The notes under the pieces: generated by a model
Told to the model about the DNA's origin: nothing
Seen by the model: the letters and a program-made list of their open reading frames with translations, nothing else
Databases searched by the model: none
Source: Arthrobacter sp. StoSoilB5
GTDB lineage: Bacteria > Actinomycetota > Actinomycetes > Actinomycetales > Micrococcaceae
DNA: 64,000 nt
Direction: 5' to 3'
Assembly: GCF_019977235.1 (NCBI RefSeq)
Contig: NZ_AP024646.1
Coordinates: 2,232,001 to 2,296,000, forward strand
Program-made: the position numbers and the translations under genes
Shown: in pieces, positions 18,167-27,098 of the stretch
How the letters are laid out: each line of letters starts with the position of its first letter
Numbering within the stretch: position 1 is the stretch's first letter

Positions 18167-19042
18167 ATGTCGGAAGCCCAAAACCGTCTTGCCTCGAAAG
18201 TGGGAGACGCCACGGATCACATCGTGGATGGCCGCGAAGGACCTGTCCGAGTGCGTGTCTACCCCGGAGTAACGAATCCCCTCGACCACGTTCGTGCGCC
18301 GGAAGGCGCGGGGCTCGTCTGGGTACACGGCGGTGGTTTCACTCATGGAACCCTGGAGTGGCCGGAAGCGGATTACACTGCAAGGGCGTTCGCTGCCCGT
18401 GGAGTGACTGTGGTTAGCGTGGACTATAGACTGTGCGGGAATGGCGTCCATTGGCCCGCGCCCTCCGACGATGTCCTGGACGCATGGGCTTGGACACTGG
18501 ATAACGCGCCAGAACTCGCCATCGATTCCACAAGGCTGGTGCTCGGCGGGGCAAGTGCCGGCGGAAACCTCGTAGCTGGAGTAATGCTGCGGCTGATTGA
18601 GGCCGCGGGCCCTCAGAATGCGATCCCAGTTGGCGCGTTCCTCGCCTATCCAACGCTTCACGCCGTGCAGCCTCCCACGCCTTCGGATATCACATCCCTG
18701 TTGGCCGGATTGGCGGATCCCGAAGTTTTTTCTCCCCGGAGTGTGCTCAGAATGTATGAGAATTTCCTGGGAGGGCCTGCCTCCGACGGTCCAGCAGCAG
18801 CCATTCCAGGCATCGCCGCAATTGAACAACTCCGGGGATTCCCTCGGACCATAATGATCAACAACGAAGCCGATGAACTCCGAGTATCCGGTGAGGCCTT
18901 CGCCTCAAACCTTGCCGAAGCAGGGACATCGATAGAAGTAATTACAGAACCTGGAACCGAACACGGTCATCTGAACCGTCCGGAGGACGGCATAGCCGAG
19001 CGCAGCATCGACCGTGTGGTTGAGTGGCTTAACCGGCAGTAG
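18167..19042 (+). CDS. Alpha/beta hydrolase fold-3 esterase (HSL family)
   Basis: 291 residues, cytoplasmic. The oxyanion-hole motif is HGGGF (residues about 54-58), the nucleophile elbow GGASAGG contains the catalytic Ser, NEADELR supplies the Asp and GTEHGHL the His. This is the order expected for hormone-sensitive-lipase-type esterases, which often remove acetyl or other acyl groups from substituted sugars. No strong ribosome site precedes ATG 18167. The operator-like palindrome at 18126 suggests control by the LacI-type regulator encoded at 39447 (inference). The neighbouring genes are glycan-degradation genes. Confidence 0.85.
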   Translation: MSEAQNRLASKVGDATDHIVDGREGPVRVRVYPGVTNPLDHVRAPEGAGLVWVHGGGFTHGTLEWPEADYTARAFAARGVTVVSVDYRLCGNGVHWPAPSDDVLDAWAWTLDNAPELAIDSTRLVLGGASAGGNLVAGVMLRLIEAAGPQNAIPVGAFLAYPTLHAVQPPTPSDITSLLAGLADPEVFSPRSVLRMYENFLGGPASDGPAAAIPGIAAIEQLRGFPRTIMINNEADELRVSGEAFASNLAEAGTSIEVITEPGTEHGHLNRPEDGIAERSIDRVVEWLNRQ

Positions 19043-19189
19043 GCAACGCCGAGCGTGTGCCGTCTGCTCTCGCTGAAGCTAGGGATGGCGGGCCCCAGAG
19101 GTCCAGAAATGGGGCAAACAGTACCCAGCATTCGTCTGGATCTGTGAGAAACGCCCTTGGAGCGAGGTCGTGGCCAGGGTGGCTAAAGT

Positions 19190-19798
19190 GTGACGGCCTC
19201 GGATGGACAGCGGGTGCGCGCCGCCCGAGCCGGCTGGCCCAAGATTCACCTCAACGCCACAGTTCGGACTAAGCCGGCCCAGGATGGCATTTCGGTGGAC
19301 GAAGTGGTTCCCATAAACGAACCTGGTTTCAACAGTAGGACCTCCTACGTTTGGGTACACCACCACGCCATGCCGAAGTTGCAAGCTCTCTACTCCGAGA
19401 TGCTGGCGTGGGCTCACCTTGAATGGGAGACTCTGACGGCCCGATTCGATGTCCCGTACCTCCCCAACGTCACTCTCGGCTGGGACCCCTCGCCGCGGAC
19501 AGTCCAGTCAGACCGCTTCGACCCTCGACTCGGCGACCCTCACACAAGCATCATTTCTGCTGCCACTCCGGAGAACTTTGGATTGGCACTCGACAACGCG
19601 CGCGCGTTCGTCGAAAAGACGAAAGTCCCTTTGGCGACTATCAACGCCTGGAACGAATGGACCGAGGGCAGCCACCTTGAGCCCGACACCCTGCACGGCG
19701 CTGGACACCTTAAGCAGATCCGTCGCGTCTTCGGTTCGGCATCACCACCGGAACTTTCAGGCGCTTCTGGTCCGTCCCCGGCTGGGGTGAGCTCCTAA
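19190..19798 (+). pseudogene. GH99-like (WbsX) hydrolase, C-terminal half only
   Basis: The frame carries IHLNATV, RTSYVWVHHHAMPKLQ, PYLPNVTLGWDPSPRTVQSD, and INAWNEWTEGSHLEPDTLHG, which align with residues about 200-390 of the intact GH99-like protein at 60674. The N-terminal half with YYFPNYH and the WANH motif is missing. The stop overlaps the start of the next gene (TAATG at 19796-19800), so the original gene order GH99-like then epimerase-like was preserved. Confidence 0.85.
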
Positions 19799-20661
19799 TG
19801 CGCCCGTCTCGATCGGAAGGGCCATCGGTGTCTAGAAATTCGGAGATTCGGCCTGGCCTATGCTCGGTGACGTTTCGTTCGCACGCTCCTGCGGACGTTA
19901 TCCGCTTTGCAGTCGACGCCCACTTGAAAGCGATTGAGTGGGGCGGTGACATCCACGTGCCAGCCGGCGACGTCGTCTGCGCCAAGGAGGTCAGGGATCG
20001 TACAGTCGATGGGGGACTGGCAGTTGCCTCTTACGGCTCCTACCTTCGCCTTGGCTCTAGCACGGGGTCGGAACAGGAGGCAGTGGTAGAAACGGCCGTT
20101 GCGTTGGGAGCACCGCGGATACGGGTCTGGGCGGGCACACGAGGCTCGGCCGCCGCGGAGCCTCATCACTGGGCGGGGGTAGTCCACGATGCCAGGGAAT
20201 TCACCGACACAGCAGCTTCTGCGGACGTGTTGGTGGGACTTGAGTTCCACGGCGGAACCCTGACTGACCGTGCCGAGTCCACTGCGGCGCTCCTGTCGGA
20301 GATCGAACGTGAGAGAGGGCTGGGAACGTATTGGCAGCCACCCCAGGGAATGCCTGATGTGGAGGCGCTCAGGGGCCTGGACCTGCTGGCCGGGAACGTG
20401 CTTGCCGTGCATGCCTTTTCGTGGTGGCCCACGGACGAGCGGAGACCGCTCGCGGACAGATTTGACTTGTGGTGCGCGGTTCTGGAGCGGATGCACGGGC
20501 AGCGCAGCCTCAACGATGTCCTGTTCGAATTCGTTCTCGGCGACTCAGCGACCCAGCTAGCTCGCGACGCCGGGACACTGCTTCGCCTGATTGAGGAAGT
20601 CTCGCGCGAGGCACGCCCTGAACTGCCAGAGGTTGCGGCAGCGCGCCAGGCCGCGACTTAG
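19798..20661 (+). CDS. Sugar phosphate isomerase/epimerase-like TIM-barrel protein, copy 1
   Basis: 287 residues. The frame shows GLCSVTFRSHAPADVIRFAV, KAIEWGGDIHVPAGD, ASYGSYLRLGSS, RIRVWAGTRGS, GLEFHGGTLTDRAEST and NVLAVHAFSWWP, characteristic of the xylose-isomerase-like/AP-endonuclease-2 TIM barrel, in which Glu, His and Asp residues bind a divalent metal. Family members interconvert keto-sugars or sugar-acid epimers. It is nearly identical to copy 2 at 42485; a 520-bp internal block (20104-20623) has no difference that I can find. The upstream GH99-like gene is truncated, so expression may depend on a new promoter. Confidence 0.83.
   Translation: MRPSRSEGPSVSRNSEIRPGLCSVTFRSHAPADVIRFAVDAHLKAIEWGGDIHVPAGDVVCAKEVRDRTVDGGLAVASYGSYLRLGSSTGSEQEAVVETAVALGAPRIRVWAGTRGSAAAEPHHWAGVVHDAREFTDTAASADVLVGLEFHGGTLTDRAESTAALLSEIERERGLGTYWQPPQGMPDVEALRGLDLLAGNVLAVHAFSWWPTDERRPLADRFDLWCAVLERMHGQRSLNDVLFEFVLGDSATQLARDAGTLLRLIEEVSREARPELPEVAAARQAAT
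20104..20623 (+). repeat. 520-bp block repeated at 42791-43310 without visible difference
   Basis: Reading both copies side by side I find no mismatch across 520 bases, while the sequence before and after differs at many positions. It lies inside the epimerase-like gene. Confidence 0.75.
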
Positions 20662-20737
20662 TCAACGGCCGCGGGCAACCGTTGTGGCCAGAATTCCAAT
20701 GGAAAGAACAATGAACAAAACTTCACGGTAGAAATCA

Positions 20738-20908
20738 ATGACCGACGAACTGAGGTCGGAGGAAGTCCGGGCCCGTCTTGTCAAGCTGATTATCTCTCGG
20801 CATTGCCCGCAACTCGAAAGTCTGGCTGCAGCCATGAACCTCGAGCCTGACTTCGCTCAGTCACCGTACACCGGCTGGAATCGGACCCACTGGGATACGT
20901 TCGTGTGG
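20738..20908 (+). pseudogene. Fused scraps of a 2-hydroxyacid dehydrogenase and a DUF2264 protein
   Basis: The reading frame begins MTDELRSEEVRARL, matching VTDELGSAGVRARL of the dehydrogenase at 61969, and continues with MNLEPDFAQSPYTGWNRTHW, matching the N-terminus of the 656-residue DUF2264 protein at 43536. It is cut off near 20908, where an inverted dehydrogenase fragment begins. It is the degenerate counterpart of 43432-43610. Confidence 0.75.
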
Positions 20909-21300
20909 CGTCCAGCCGACACGAGGCACACGCCCGTTCCAGAGCCGCGGTGTCCACCAGCGACCCGCGGGCAGTGTTGATCAGCGTCGCTCCCGGCCGA
21001 AGCAGCGCAAGCTCCGCCGCCCCGATCATGTGCCGCGTCTCCGGCAGGGCAGGGGCATGCAACGACAGGACATCCGCACGCGAGAGGGCATCGGCCAGGA
21101 CTGACGGTTCGGCGCCCGCCGCCATGACTTCGGCAGGGTCCGCGTACGGGTTCACCACCAAAATCGTGTTACCGGTCTCCAGCCTGCCCAGCAGACACCC
21201 GCGGCGGACGTGATCAGAGGACCACGCTCAAACACCGCCTCTCCCACGTGCCCCGCACGCTTCCGGCCGCATGCAGGACGCCCGAAGACGCGGCGAAACG
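20909..21300 (-). pseudogene. Internal fragments of a D-2-hydroxyacid dehydrogenase, inverted
   Basis: On the minus strand two pieces align closely with the intact gene at 61969: HVGEAVFERGPLITSAAG, and then LVVNPYADPAEVMAAGAEP followed by RHMIGAAELALLRPGATLIN. About 195 bp between them, including the nucleotide-binding glycine motif, are deleted. Both ends are missing. Similarity to 61969 is high, so the fragment arose relatively recently or was converted. Confidence 0.85.
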
Positions 21301-21533
21301 TCGGAAGATTGTGCGGACGTAGGTGCGCATAGGATCCGTGCGGCTCTGCACGTTTTATTTGGTTTCTCCATTGGAATTCAGTCATTGTTCGTTCAACCGG
21401 TATGGATTGTGTCCACAGTGAATGCTCCGCAACTTGGGAAATTCCGCGTTGTGCAGTAGTCCTGCGGTGTCCAGAAACACCAAAGTGAAGTGGTTACTGG
21501 TGACCGGAGGAGGACCGAGTGCCACGTGCGACA

Positions 21534-21566
21534 GGGTCCGGGCTGCAAGTCTCACAGCCCGGACCC
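21534..21566 (-). terminator. Terminator downstream of the GH99-like gene copy 2
   Basis: Perfect 12-bp stem GGGTCCGGGCTG (21534-21545) / CAGCCCGGACCC (21555-21566) with a nine-base loop, 63 bases beyond the stop codon of the minus-strand gene ending at 21630. Confidence 0.65.
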
Positions 21567-21629
21567 TTCGCGTAGCGCAACAACGGGATCCCTCCACTCA
21601 CGTCTAATGGGCGGTGCGCCGAACGGGAT

Positions 21630-22799
21630 TCAGAGCTTGTGGCCTCCGAAGACGCGAAGTATCTCTTCAAGATGGCCGTGGAGATGGAGCGTGTCGGGCT
21701 CAAGATACGTGCCCTCGGTCCACTCGTTCCAGGCGTTAATGGTGACCAGGGGCGAACCGGATTGCTGAGCGAAGGCGCGGGCTCGCTCCAGCGCCTTCCC
21801 GAACTCCGCCGGTGTGGCCTCGGCGATGGTGTTGGTGTGGGGATAGCCTTGGGCCGGGTCGAAGAGATCGGACTGCACCGTGCGGGGCGAGGAGTCCCAG
21901 CCGACCGTGACGTTGGGATAGTAGGGGACACTGTAGCGCGACGAGAGAACTTCCCAACCGTCCGCAGCTTCTTCTGCGACCGCAGAATACGGCGTCTCAA
22001 GTTCAGGCAGCTCGACATGGTGAACCCACACATAGGAGGTCGCGCTGTCGAAGCCAAGGGCGGCGACCAAGCCCGGCCCGTCGAAGCCGGCGCTTTCTTG
22101 CGGCAGGACGGTGACATCCTTCACGATGGCGTTCAGATGGAGATCGCCTAGCCCCGCATTAGCGACGCGCTTGCGCAAGTCGTCAAGGGAGGCGCGAGCG
22201 GCATCAATGCTGCCCAATCCGTGCACCAACGTAGGAAGGTCGTAAATTTGCAGTACCGGGCGGCCATCGATGTGCAGATAACTCGGATGTCCGAAGTACT
22301 GGTCGATCATGTAGTCGGTCGCAGCACGGAACTGGTCGGCATCGAGGCCACCGTGCTCCTGGATTGTCTGCGGCGTCCCCCGCTTCATGGGGTGAATGTT
22401 GGTCCAGTCGTGGTTTGCCCACATCAATGCGAACTGGATGCCGCCCGCCTCGGCTCGAGGCATGAACCCATCCTCAAGAGCGCGCTGCAGGTAAGGTCGG
22501 CCACTGTACCAGTACCAGTCGAAGAGAAACGCGTTCACACCGTGAGTCGTGGCCATCGCGATCTTGTCCGCCATGACGGCGGGATCCGCCTCGTCCTCAT
22601 AACCGCGCAACGGGATGCGCGGTTGCTGATGACCATCCCAGCGTGGCTCGGCGCGCTTTACCAGTTCCCACTCGGTCCACCCTGTTCCATGCCAGTCCTC
22701 ATTTCGGGGATCGACATGGTAATTGGGAAAGTAGTAGGCGCCGACAGTCGGGCTAGGTGATGAGGACTTCTTGACATGCGAAGGTGAGTTATCGGTCAT
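21630..22799 (-). CDS. GH99-like (WbsX-family) glycoside hydrolase, copy 2
   Basis: 389 residues from ATG 22799; the frame opens at 22886 but the extra leader resembles nothing. No signal peptide, so cytoplasmic. Signature segments: GAYYFPNYHVDPRNEDWHG, GWTEWELVKRAEPRWDGHQQ, FLFDWYWYSGRPYLQRALED, FALMWANHDWTNIHP, SATSYVWVHH and INAWNEWTEGTYLEPDTLH. It is much closer to the copy at 60674 than to the one at 10905. It is monocistronic, with a terminator after it and motif copy B about 50 bases upstream, suggesting control by the AraC-type regulator (inference). Confidence 0.88.
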   Translation of the reverse strand: MTDNSPSHVKKSSSPSPTVGAYYFPNYHVDPRNEDWHGTGWTEWELVKRAEPRWDGHQQPRIPLRGYEDEADPAVMADKIAMATTHGVNAFLFDWYWYSGRPYLQRALEDGFMPRAEAGGIQFALMWANHDWTNIHPMKRGTPQTIQEHGGLDADQFRAATDYMIDQYFGHPSYLHIDGRPVLQIYDLPTLVHGLGSIDAARASLDDLRKRVANAGLGDLHLNAIVKDVTVLPQESAGFDGPGLVAALGFDSATSYVWVHHVELPELETPYSAVAEEAADGWEVLSSRYSVPYYPNVTVGWDSSPRTVQSDLFDPAQGYPHTNTIAEATPAEFGKALERARAFAQQSGSPLVTINAWNEWTEGTYLEPDTLHLHGHLEEILRVFGGHKL

Positions 22800-22847
22800 A
22801 CGTACGAGGCTACAGAGCCTGTAGTTGGGGCCGTTAGGCAATGGAGT

Positions 22848-22871
22848 GGGTGAAAGTAGGACAAAGTTGTC
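22848..22871 (-). promoter_or_regulatory. Copy B of the shared motif (GGGTGAAAGTAGGACAAAGTTG)
   Basis: Plus strand GGGTGAAAGTAGGACAAAGTTG, followed by TC; it lies 49 bases before the GH99-like start at 22799. It shares GAAAGTAGGACAAA exactly with copy E at 60546. Confidence 0.6.
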
Positions 22872-23545
22872 GTCAGCTTGGCACAACCTGACTCATTCTA
22901 GAGGGGCGTCCATCTAGCGGTGGATCTTCGGTTGGCATCTAGTTTATTCTTCCGTCGAAGGCATTCAGTGCCGCCGTCCATTTTGCGGCCCAACGTACCC
23001 TGCCCTTGCCGATCGTGGGGCGTTCTTTTGTTGGCGGAGCGAAACCTCACCTGCCGGGTCAGGGCGGAGCGGCGGGTGACGAGGCCAGGCCGGTCTCGGC
23101 CATAGGGCTGCCGCGGACGGGAACCATGTGCGGTTCTCGCCCGTGCCGACCATGAGTGTCAGGTGCCTGACATGTCCGGTGAGCATCCTCAGCCGGCCGG
23201 CCAACAGCACGGCAGGGCTGTAGGACTCCATGACGGCCCGGAGCCGCTTCTCGGTGTTGCGCTGGGTGATGATCAGCGGCTCCCGGCCGCGGCTCAGTGC
23301 CCTGACCCGTCCACGTCAACGAGGACCCCGACGGCAACCTGTGGAGGAAATGTCTGCGCGCACCCGGGGCATCCGCAATCCACGCGGGTCAGTTCATACC
23401 GGAAAGGTAACAAGAATGCTGTGGACGCCGCGGCCGTTGGCGCGATCCGTGCTTTCCTGAGGGGGTGTGTTCGACGGGGTCGTGTGCCGGTCGGTTTGAC
23501 GAGTGTCAGGACGAGTTCAGCCCGGCCCTGCCATCCTTCATCGGG
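22872..23545. other. No recognisable gene
   Basis: Open frames of 60-130 codons exist on both strands, but none has a family motif that I can identify. The minus-strand frame around 22965-23231 looks somewhat coding-like (MLTGHVRHLTLMVGTGENRT) and could be a decayed gene. Confidence 0.4.
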
Positions 23546-24481
23546 TCATGCGTGCTGATCGTCGGTCAAAGTGGTATCTGGCCCCGGAGTCTGCGCATCG
23601 ATGGTTTGCTCGTAGCGCTCGTGGATGATGGAGGTGTGCACCCACGAATCGACCGAGCGCACGGATGGGAGGCGCAAAGCGTCGTCGCGCACGTTGACCG
23701 ACTGAGCGGCTGTTTCGAGTACGACGGTCGCTATGAAGTCGTACCGTCCGATGCATGTGGCGACAAATTCGGTTTCCGGAAGGGCTGAGAAATAGGCGAT
23801 GGCCTCATCTGGTGCTCCGGATGTCCTGACTCCGAACCCTATGGCGAGGGATCCGGGCCGCAGCCTGGTCGCGCCGATGCGGATGACGTTCGAGCCAATT
23901 AGCCGCATAACACGGGTACGCGCACCGTTGGTGGAAAGTCCGACAGCGTTTCCGAGCGCGTTGAATCCGGCTCGACCGTCTTCCTGGAGGATCGCCATGA
24001 GCCCGAGGTCCGTCTGATCGATCGTGATGCCTGGTGTGGGGGGATCGATGCTAATGAGCTGGCTCTTGGCAATTTCGCGGTAGATATGGGTGTCGACTCC
24101 TTCGACCCCTCGCAGTCGTCGGATCTGGTCGATCCGTTCGTAGAGGTCCGCAATGTAAGGAAGTGTGAACTCTGCGACGATTCCGGCGCGGCCGGTCGCG
24201 AGGGACAGGAAGTGACAGCCGCCCATGTCCTTGATTGCCCCGGCTACTTCCGATGTGGGGAGTGAAGTTTCGACGGCGAGCCGGGCCATTGCGTTGAACC
24301 CAAGCACGCGAGGGTGCACGGCGGCTGCGATCCTGAGGCCACCGAAGGCGGTCAACTCTCCGAATCTGGCAGCGACCACCGCCCTCGGGATCCCCAGCCG
24401 CCGGGCAAGGTCGCTGAAAGAAGCGCGGCCGTCCTGCTGAAGCGCATGGAAAATGCCCTCGTCAATGGTCTCGTTAGCCAC
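23546..24481 (-). CDS. Tandem Lrp/AsnC-type transcriptional regulator (two full repeats)
   Basis: 311 residues, twice the normal Lrp length. Residues 1-150 hold one winged helix (IFHALQQDGRASFSDLARRL then IPRAVVAARFGELTAFG) and one ligand-binding RAM domain (GGCHFLSLATGRAGIVAEF). Residues about 155-300 repeat this (LMAILQEDGRAGFNALGNAV, TEFVATCIGRYDFIATVV). Such proteins act as pseudodimers and respond to amino or organic acids. The gene is divergent from the transporter operon starting at 24708, so it probably controls that operon from the 226-bp intergenic region (inference). Confidence 0.88.
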   Translation of the reverse strand: MANETIDEGIFHALQQDGRASFSDLARRLGIPRAVVAARFGELTAFGGLRIAAAVHPRVLGFNAMARLAVETSLPTSEVAGAIKDMGGCHFLSLATGRAGIVAEFTLPYIADLYERIDQIRRLRGVEGVDTHIYREIAKSQLISIDPPTPGITIDQTDLGLMAILQEDGRAGFNALGNAVGLSTNGARTRVMRLIGSNVIRIGATRLRPGSLAIGFGVRTSGAPDEAIAYFSALPETEFVATCIGRYDFIATVVLETAAQSVNVRDDALRLPSVRSVDSWVHTSIIHERYEQTIDAQTPGPDTTLTDDQHA

Positions 24482-24611
24482 GGTCCTCCTTGGGTTAAAC
24501 CCAGTATATGCAGGACTGCACCAGGTAGCGCCAATCAGTGACGTTTTTCCCTCAAAGTCCTAATTCAAGTGTCAAATATGCAGTTTGGCGACACGAATAT
24601 TGGAAAACTGC

Positions 24612-24640
24612 TTGCACGAGTGAGCGTGCCGCGCTATCGT
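24612..24640 (+). promoter_or_regulatory. Probable promoter of the amino-acid-type ABC operon
   Basis: TTGCAC (24612-24617), a 17-base spacer and TATCGT (24635-24640), 67 bases before the ATG at 24708. It lies in the region divergent from the Lrp-type gene. Confidence 0.45.
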
Positions 24641-24707
24641 GTGATTATCGCCACTTCGGCCCAACGTTCTCAGCTCGCTGTTCGAGCCCCCTCAATTGGA
24701 GTCCACA

Positions 24708-25558
24708 ATGCCTTTACGCCTTTCCGCCGTCGCGGGTGCAGCTGCCGCGACCCTCATTGCCCTAACCGGGTGTTCTGGCCCGTCCACGGCGTCATCGGTT
24801 TCATCCGGGGGACCCGCTCCTGCCGGGCTGATCGAAGCGGGCAAGCTCACAGTCTGCACCGACCCGGAGTCCCCCCCCCGATGGACTACTACGAGAACGG
24901 CTCGAGCGGAGACGTCATTGGCTTTGACGCCGACGTCTCGCGCGCCCTTGCCAAGCGTTGGGGCCTTGAGGCTAAGTTTGCGGTGAGCGCGTTCGACGGC
25001 CTCCTGCCCGGCCTTCAGGGCAAGCGCTGCGATGTCATGCTCAGCGGTCTCTACATCAATGAGACCCGCCTTGCCACGTTTGACGCCGCTGCTGTGACGA
25101 AAACCGGCCCGATGATCGTCACGACCACAGCGAAGCAGAATGATTTCACGAAGCCCACCGATCTTTGCGGACTGTCCGTAACCGCCCAGGCATCGAGCGC
25201 GAATGCTGGGAAGGTCAAGTCCCTTGCAACCGATTGCGCGGCATTGGGCAAACCCGCGCCCAAGCTCCTCGAGTACCCCAAGGTTTCCGAGAGTGTCCTC
25301 TCCGTGCTCAACGGCAGGGCGGACGCGCTCGTCGAAACCGACGTGGACGCCGCATACATAGCGTCACAGAACGAAGGCAAGCTCGTGGCAGTCCGCGGCG
25401 GCTACCCGCAGGACATCAAGACCGGTATGTACACCCGCAAGGGCGACACTCTCACCGCGCCCGCAGCCGAGGGCATCAAGGCATTGCGCGCGGACGGAAC
25501 CCTTGCAAAGATCGCCGAGCAGTACAAGCTCGACAAGTCCATGGTTGACGTCGGCTGA
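24708..25558 (+). CDS. Polar amino acid ABC transporter substrate-binding lipoprotein, frameshifted at a C9 run
   Basis: The N-terminus from ATG 24708 has a signal peptide with lipobox LTGC (MPLRLSAVAGAAAATLIA then LTGC), GGAG six bases upstream, and AGLIEAGKLTVCTDPESPP. After the run of nine C at 24871-24879 the frame is lost; the family sequence continues in another frame with MDYYENGSSGDVIGFDADVS, AFDGLLPGLQGKRCDVMLSG and AEQYKLDKSM. Seven or ten C would restore one frame. It is a periplasmic-binding family 3 (Bac_solute-binding type) receptor. Downstream genes are the matching permease and ATPase. As written it cannot give full-length protein; this may be a real lesion, a switchable tract or a sequencing error. 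Confidence 0.8.
24871..24879. repeat. Run of nine C causing the frame break
   Basis: Homopolymer inside the substrate-binding protein gene; see the findings for the matching G9 run in the same operon. Confidence 0.9.
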
Positions 25559-25582
25559 CGCGGGCCCAGAAGGAGCAATACC

Positions 25583-26326
25583 ATGGAATTCGATGTCGGA
25601 ATACTTCTCCAACAACTCACAAGCCTAGACTTCGCCAAGGGCGCCTTGCTTTCCGTCGGCGTAGGGGTGCTCTCCCTTATCCTCGCCACGCTCATCGGCT
25701 TCACGCTCGCCCTCGGGAAGACCTCGGGCAACCGGTGGGCGCAAACCGCCGCGTCGGCGTACATCTGGATATTCCGGGCAATCCCGGCACTTCTTGTGCT
25801 GCTCATCATCTGGAACGCGTTGCCGCAACTCTTTCCGGTATTGCGTCAGGACTGGTTCTCGCCCTTCCTTGCAGCGTTCGTCGGCCTGGGCATCGTCGAG
25901 GCCGCGTTCATGGCTGAAATTATCCGATCGGCGCTCCTGAGCGTCGACGAGGGCCAGTACCTCGCGGCAAGGGCACTCGGGATGTCTCCGTCCAAGGTGA
26001 TGACCAAGGTCATCCTGCCGCAGGTCGTCCGCATAGCGCTCCCTCCGACCGGGAACGAGTTCATCGGACTCATAAAGCTATCCTCGCTGGCTTCCGTGAT
26101 CTCACTCCAAGAGCTTCTCACCACAGCTCAAATTGCGGTAAACGTCACCTTCCGCTATGCCGAGTTCTACACGGTCGCCATCGTTTACTACCTGATCATC
26201 GTCTCGGTCCTAACTCTCATCCAGGGTGCCGTAGAGAAGAAGTTCCTCTGGACCTCGCGGAGGTCCCCCGCCCGGGTGGACAACCCGGCGGTCGAGGAAA
26301 CCGTCAAGAAAGGAGCGAGTGCATGA
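25583..26326 (+). CDS. Polar amino acid-type ABC transporter permease (HisM/GlnP family)
   Basis: 247 residues with about five transmembrane helices. The EAA loop is DEGQYLAARALGMSPSKVMTK, and the HisM-type pattern IWIFRAIPALLVLLIIW and VVRIALPPTGNEFIGLIKLS is present. AGAAGGAG lies six bases before the ATG. It overlaps the ATPase gene by four bases (ATGA), indicating translational coupling. With the adjacent receptor and ATPase it forms one importer; the substrate is unknown and may be an amino or hydroxy acid handled by the downstream enzymes. Confidence 0.9.
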   Translation: MEFDVGILLQQLTSLDFAKGALLSVGVGVLSLILATLIGFTLALGKTSGNRWAQTAASAYIWIFRAIPALLVLLIIWNALPQLFPVLRQDWFSPFLAAFVGLGIVEAAFMAEIIRSALLSVDEGQYLAARALGMSPSKVMTKVILPQVVRIALPPTGNEFIGLIKLSSLASVISLQELLTTAQIAVNVTFRYAEFYTVAIVYYLIIVSVLTLIQGAVEKKFLWTSRRSPARVDNPAVEETVKKGASA

Positions 26327-27098
26327 GCGCCACCGCCTCGCCCGGACCATTGCTCGAGGTCCGAGAGCTGGCCAAGGCCTATCACGGCCAGTCCGTGCTC
26401 AAGAGCGTCGATTTCAGCATCGACCGGGGGCAGGTCAAAGCAGTGCTCGGCCCTTCCGGCTCGGGCAAATCGACGATGCTCCGGCTCATGGCGCTGCTCG
26501 AGCCGGCAGACAGCGGCAGCATTCTGCTGAATGGCAATCCGATCGGAGGTCCCAACGCCCGCGGCCACGCCCACCCCGAACGGGTCCTCGCCCGCGAGCG
26601 GCAGTCGATCGGGACGGTGTTCCAGCGGTTCAACCTCTTCCCGCATCTGAGCGCAGCGCGCAACGTCATGCTCGGCCTCACTGCCGTCAAGGGCCTCCAC
26701 CACAAGGACGCTGAAGAACTCGCCATGGCCATGCTCGACCGCGTAGGCCTGGCGCACCGTGCCGGGCACTATCCGTCGGAGCTTTCGGGGGGGGGCAGCA
26801 GCAGCGCGTCGCGATCGCCCGCGCGCTCGTCATGAGCCCGTCGGTCCTCCTCTTCGACGAACCGACCTCGGCTCTCGATCCCGAGCTTGTCGGCGAGGTA
26901 CTCAAGGTTATGGAAGACCTTGCCCACGACGGTATGACGATGGTCGTTGTGACCCACGAGGTCAGCTTCGCACGCCGAGTGGCGGACGAAGTCACCCTCT
27001 TCGACGAGGGAGTCATTGTTGAAGTGGCGCCCCCCGACGAATTCTTCGACGACCCCCAACACGAGCGCACTAGGAGATTCCTTAGCCATGTCCATTGA
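26323..27098 (+). CDS. ABC transporter ATP-binding protein, frameshifted at a G9 run
   Basis: The first frame (26323-26835) has the Walker A motif GPSGSGKST, the Q-loop VFQRFNLFPHL and the start of the signature at HYPSELSGG. The frame then breaks in nine consecutive G (26787-26795), exactly within LSGGQ. The rest is in another frame from about 26796 on: VAIARALVMSPSVLLFDEPT with Walker B, SALD, and VTHEVSFARRVADEV with the H-loop. Restoring seven or ten G gives one polypeptide of about 257 residues, the normal length. Start ATG overlaps the permease stop. Confidence 0.85.
26787..26795. repeat. Run of nine G causing the frame break in the ATPase gene
   Basis: Homopolymer within the LSGGQ signature codons. 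Same length as the C9 run at 24871, and needing the same correction. Confidence 0.9.

Noticed and set aside
18113..18829. 238-codon minus-strand frame
   Set aside because: Antisense to the alpha/beta hydrolase with a complete catalytic triad.
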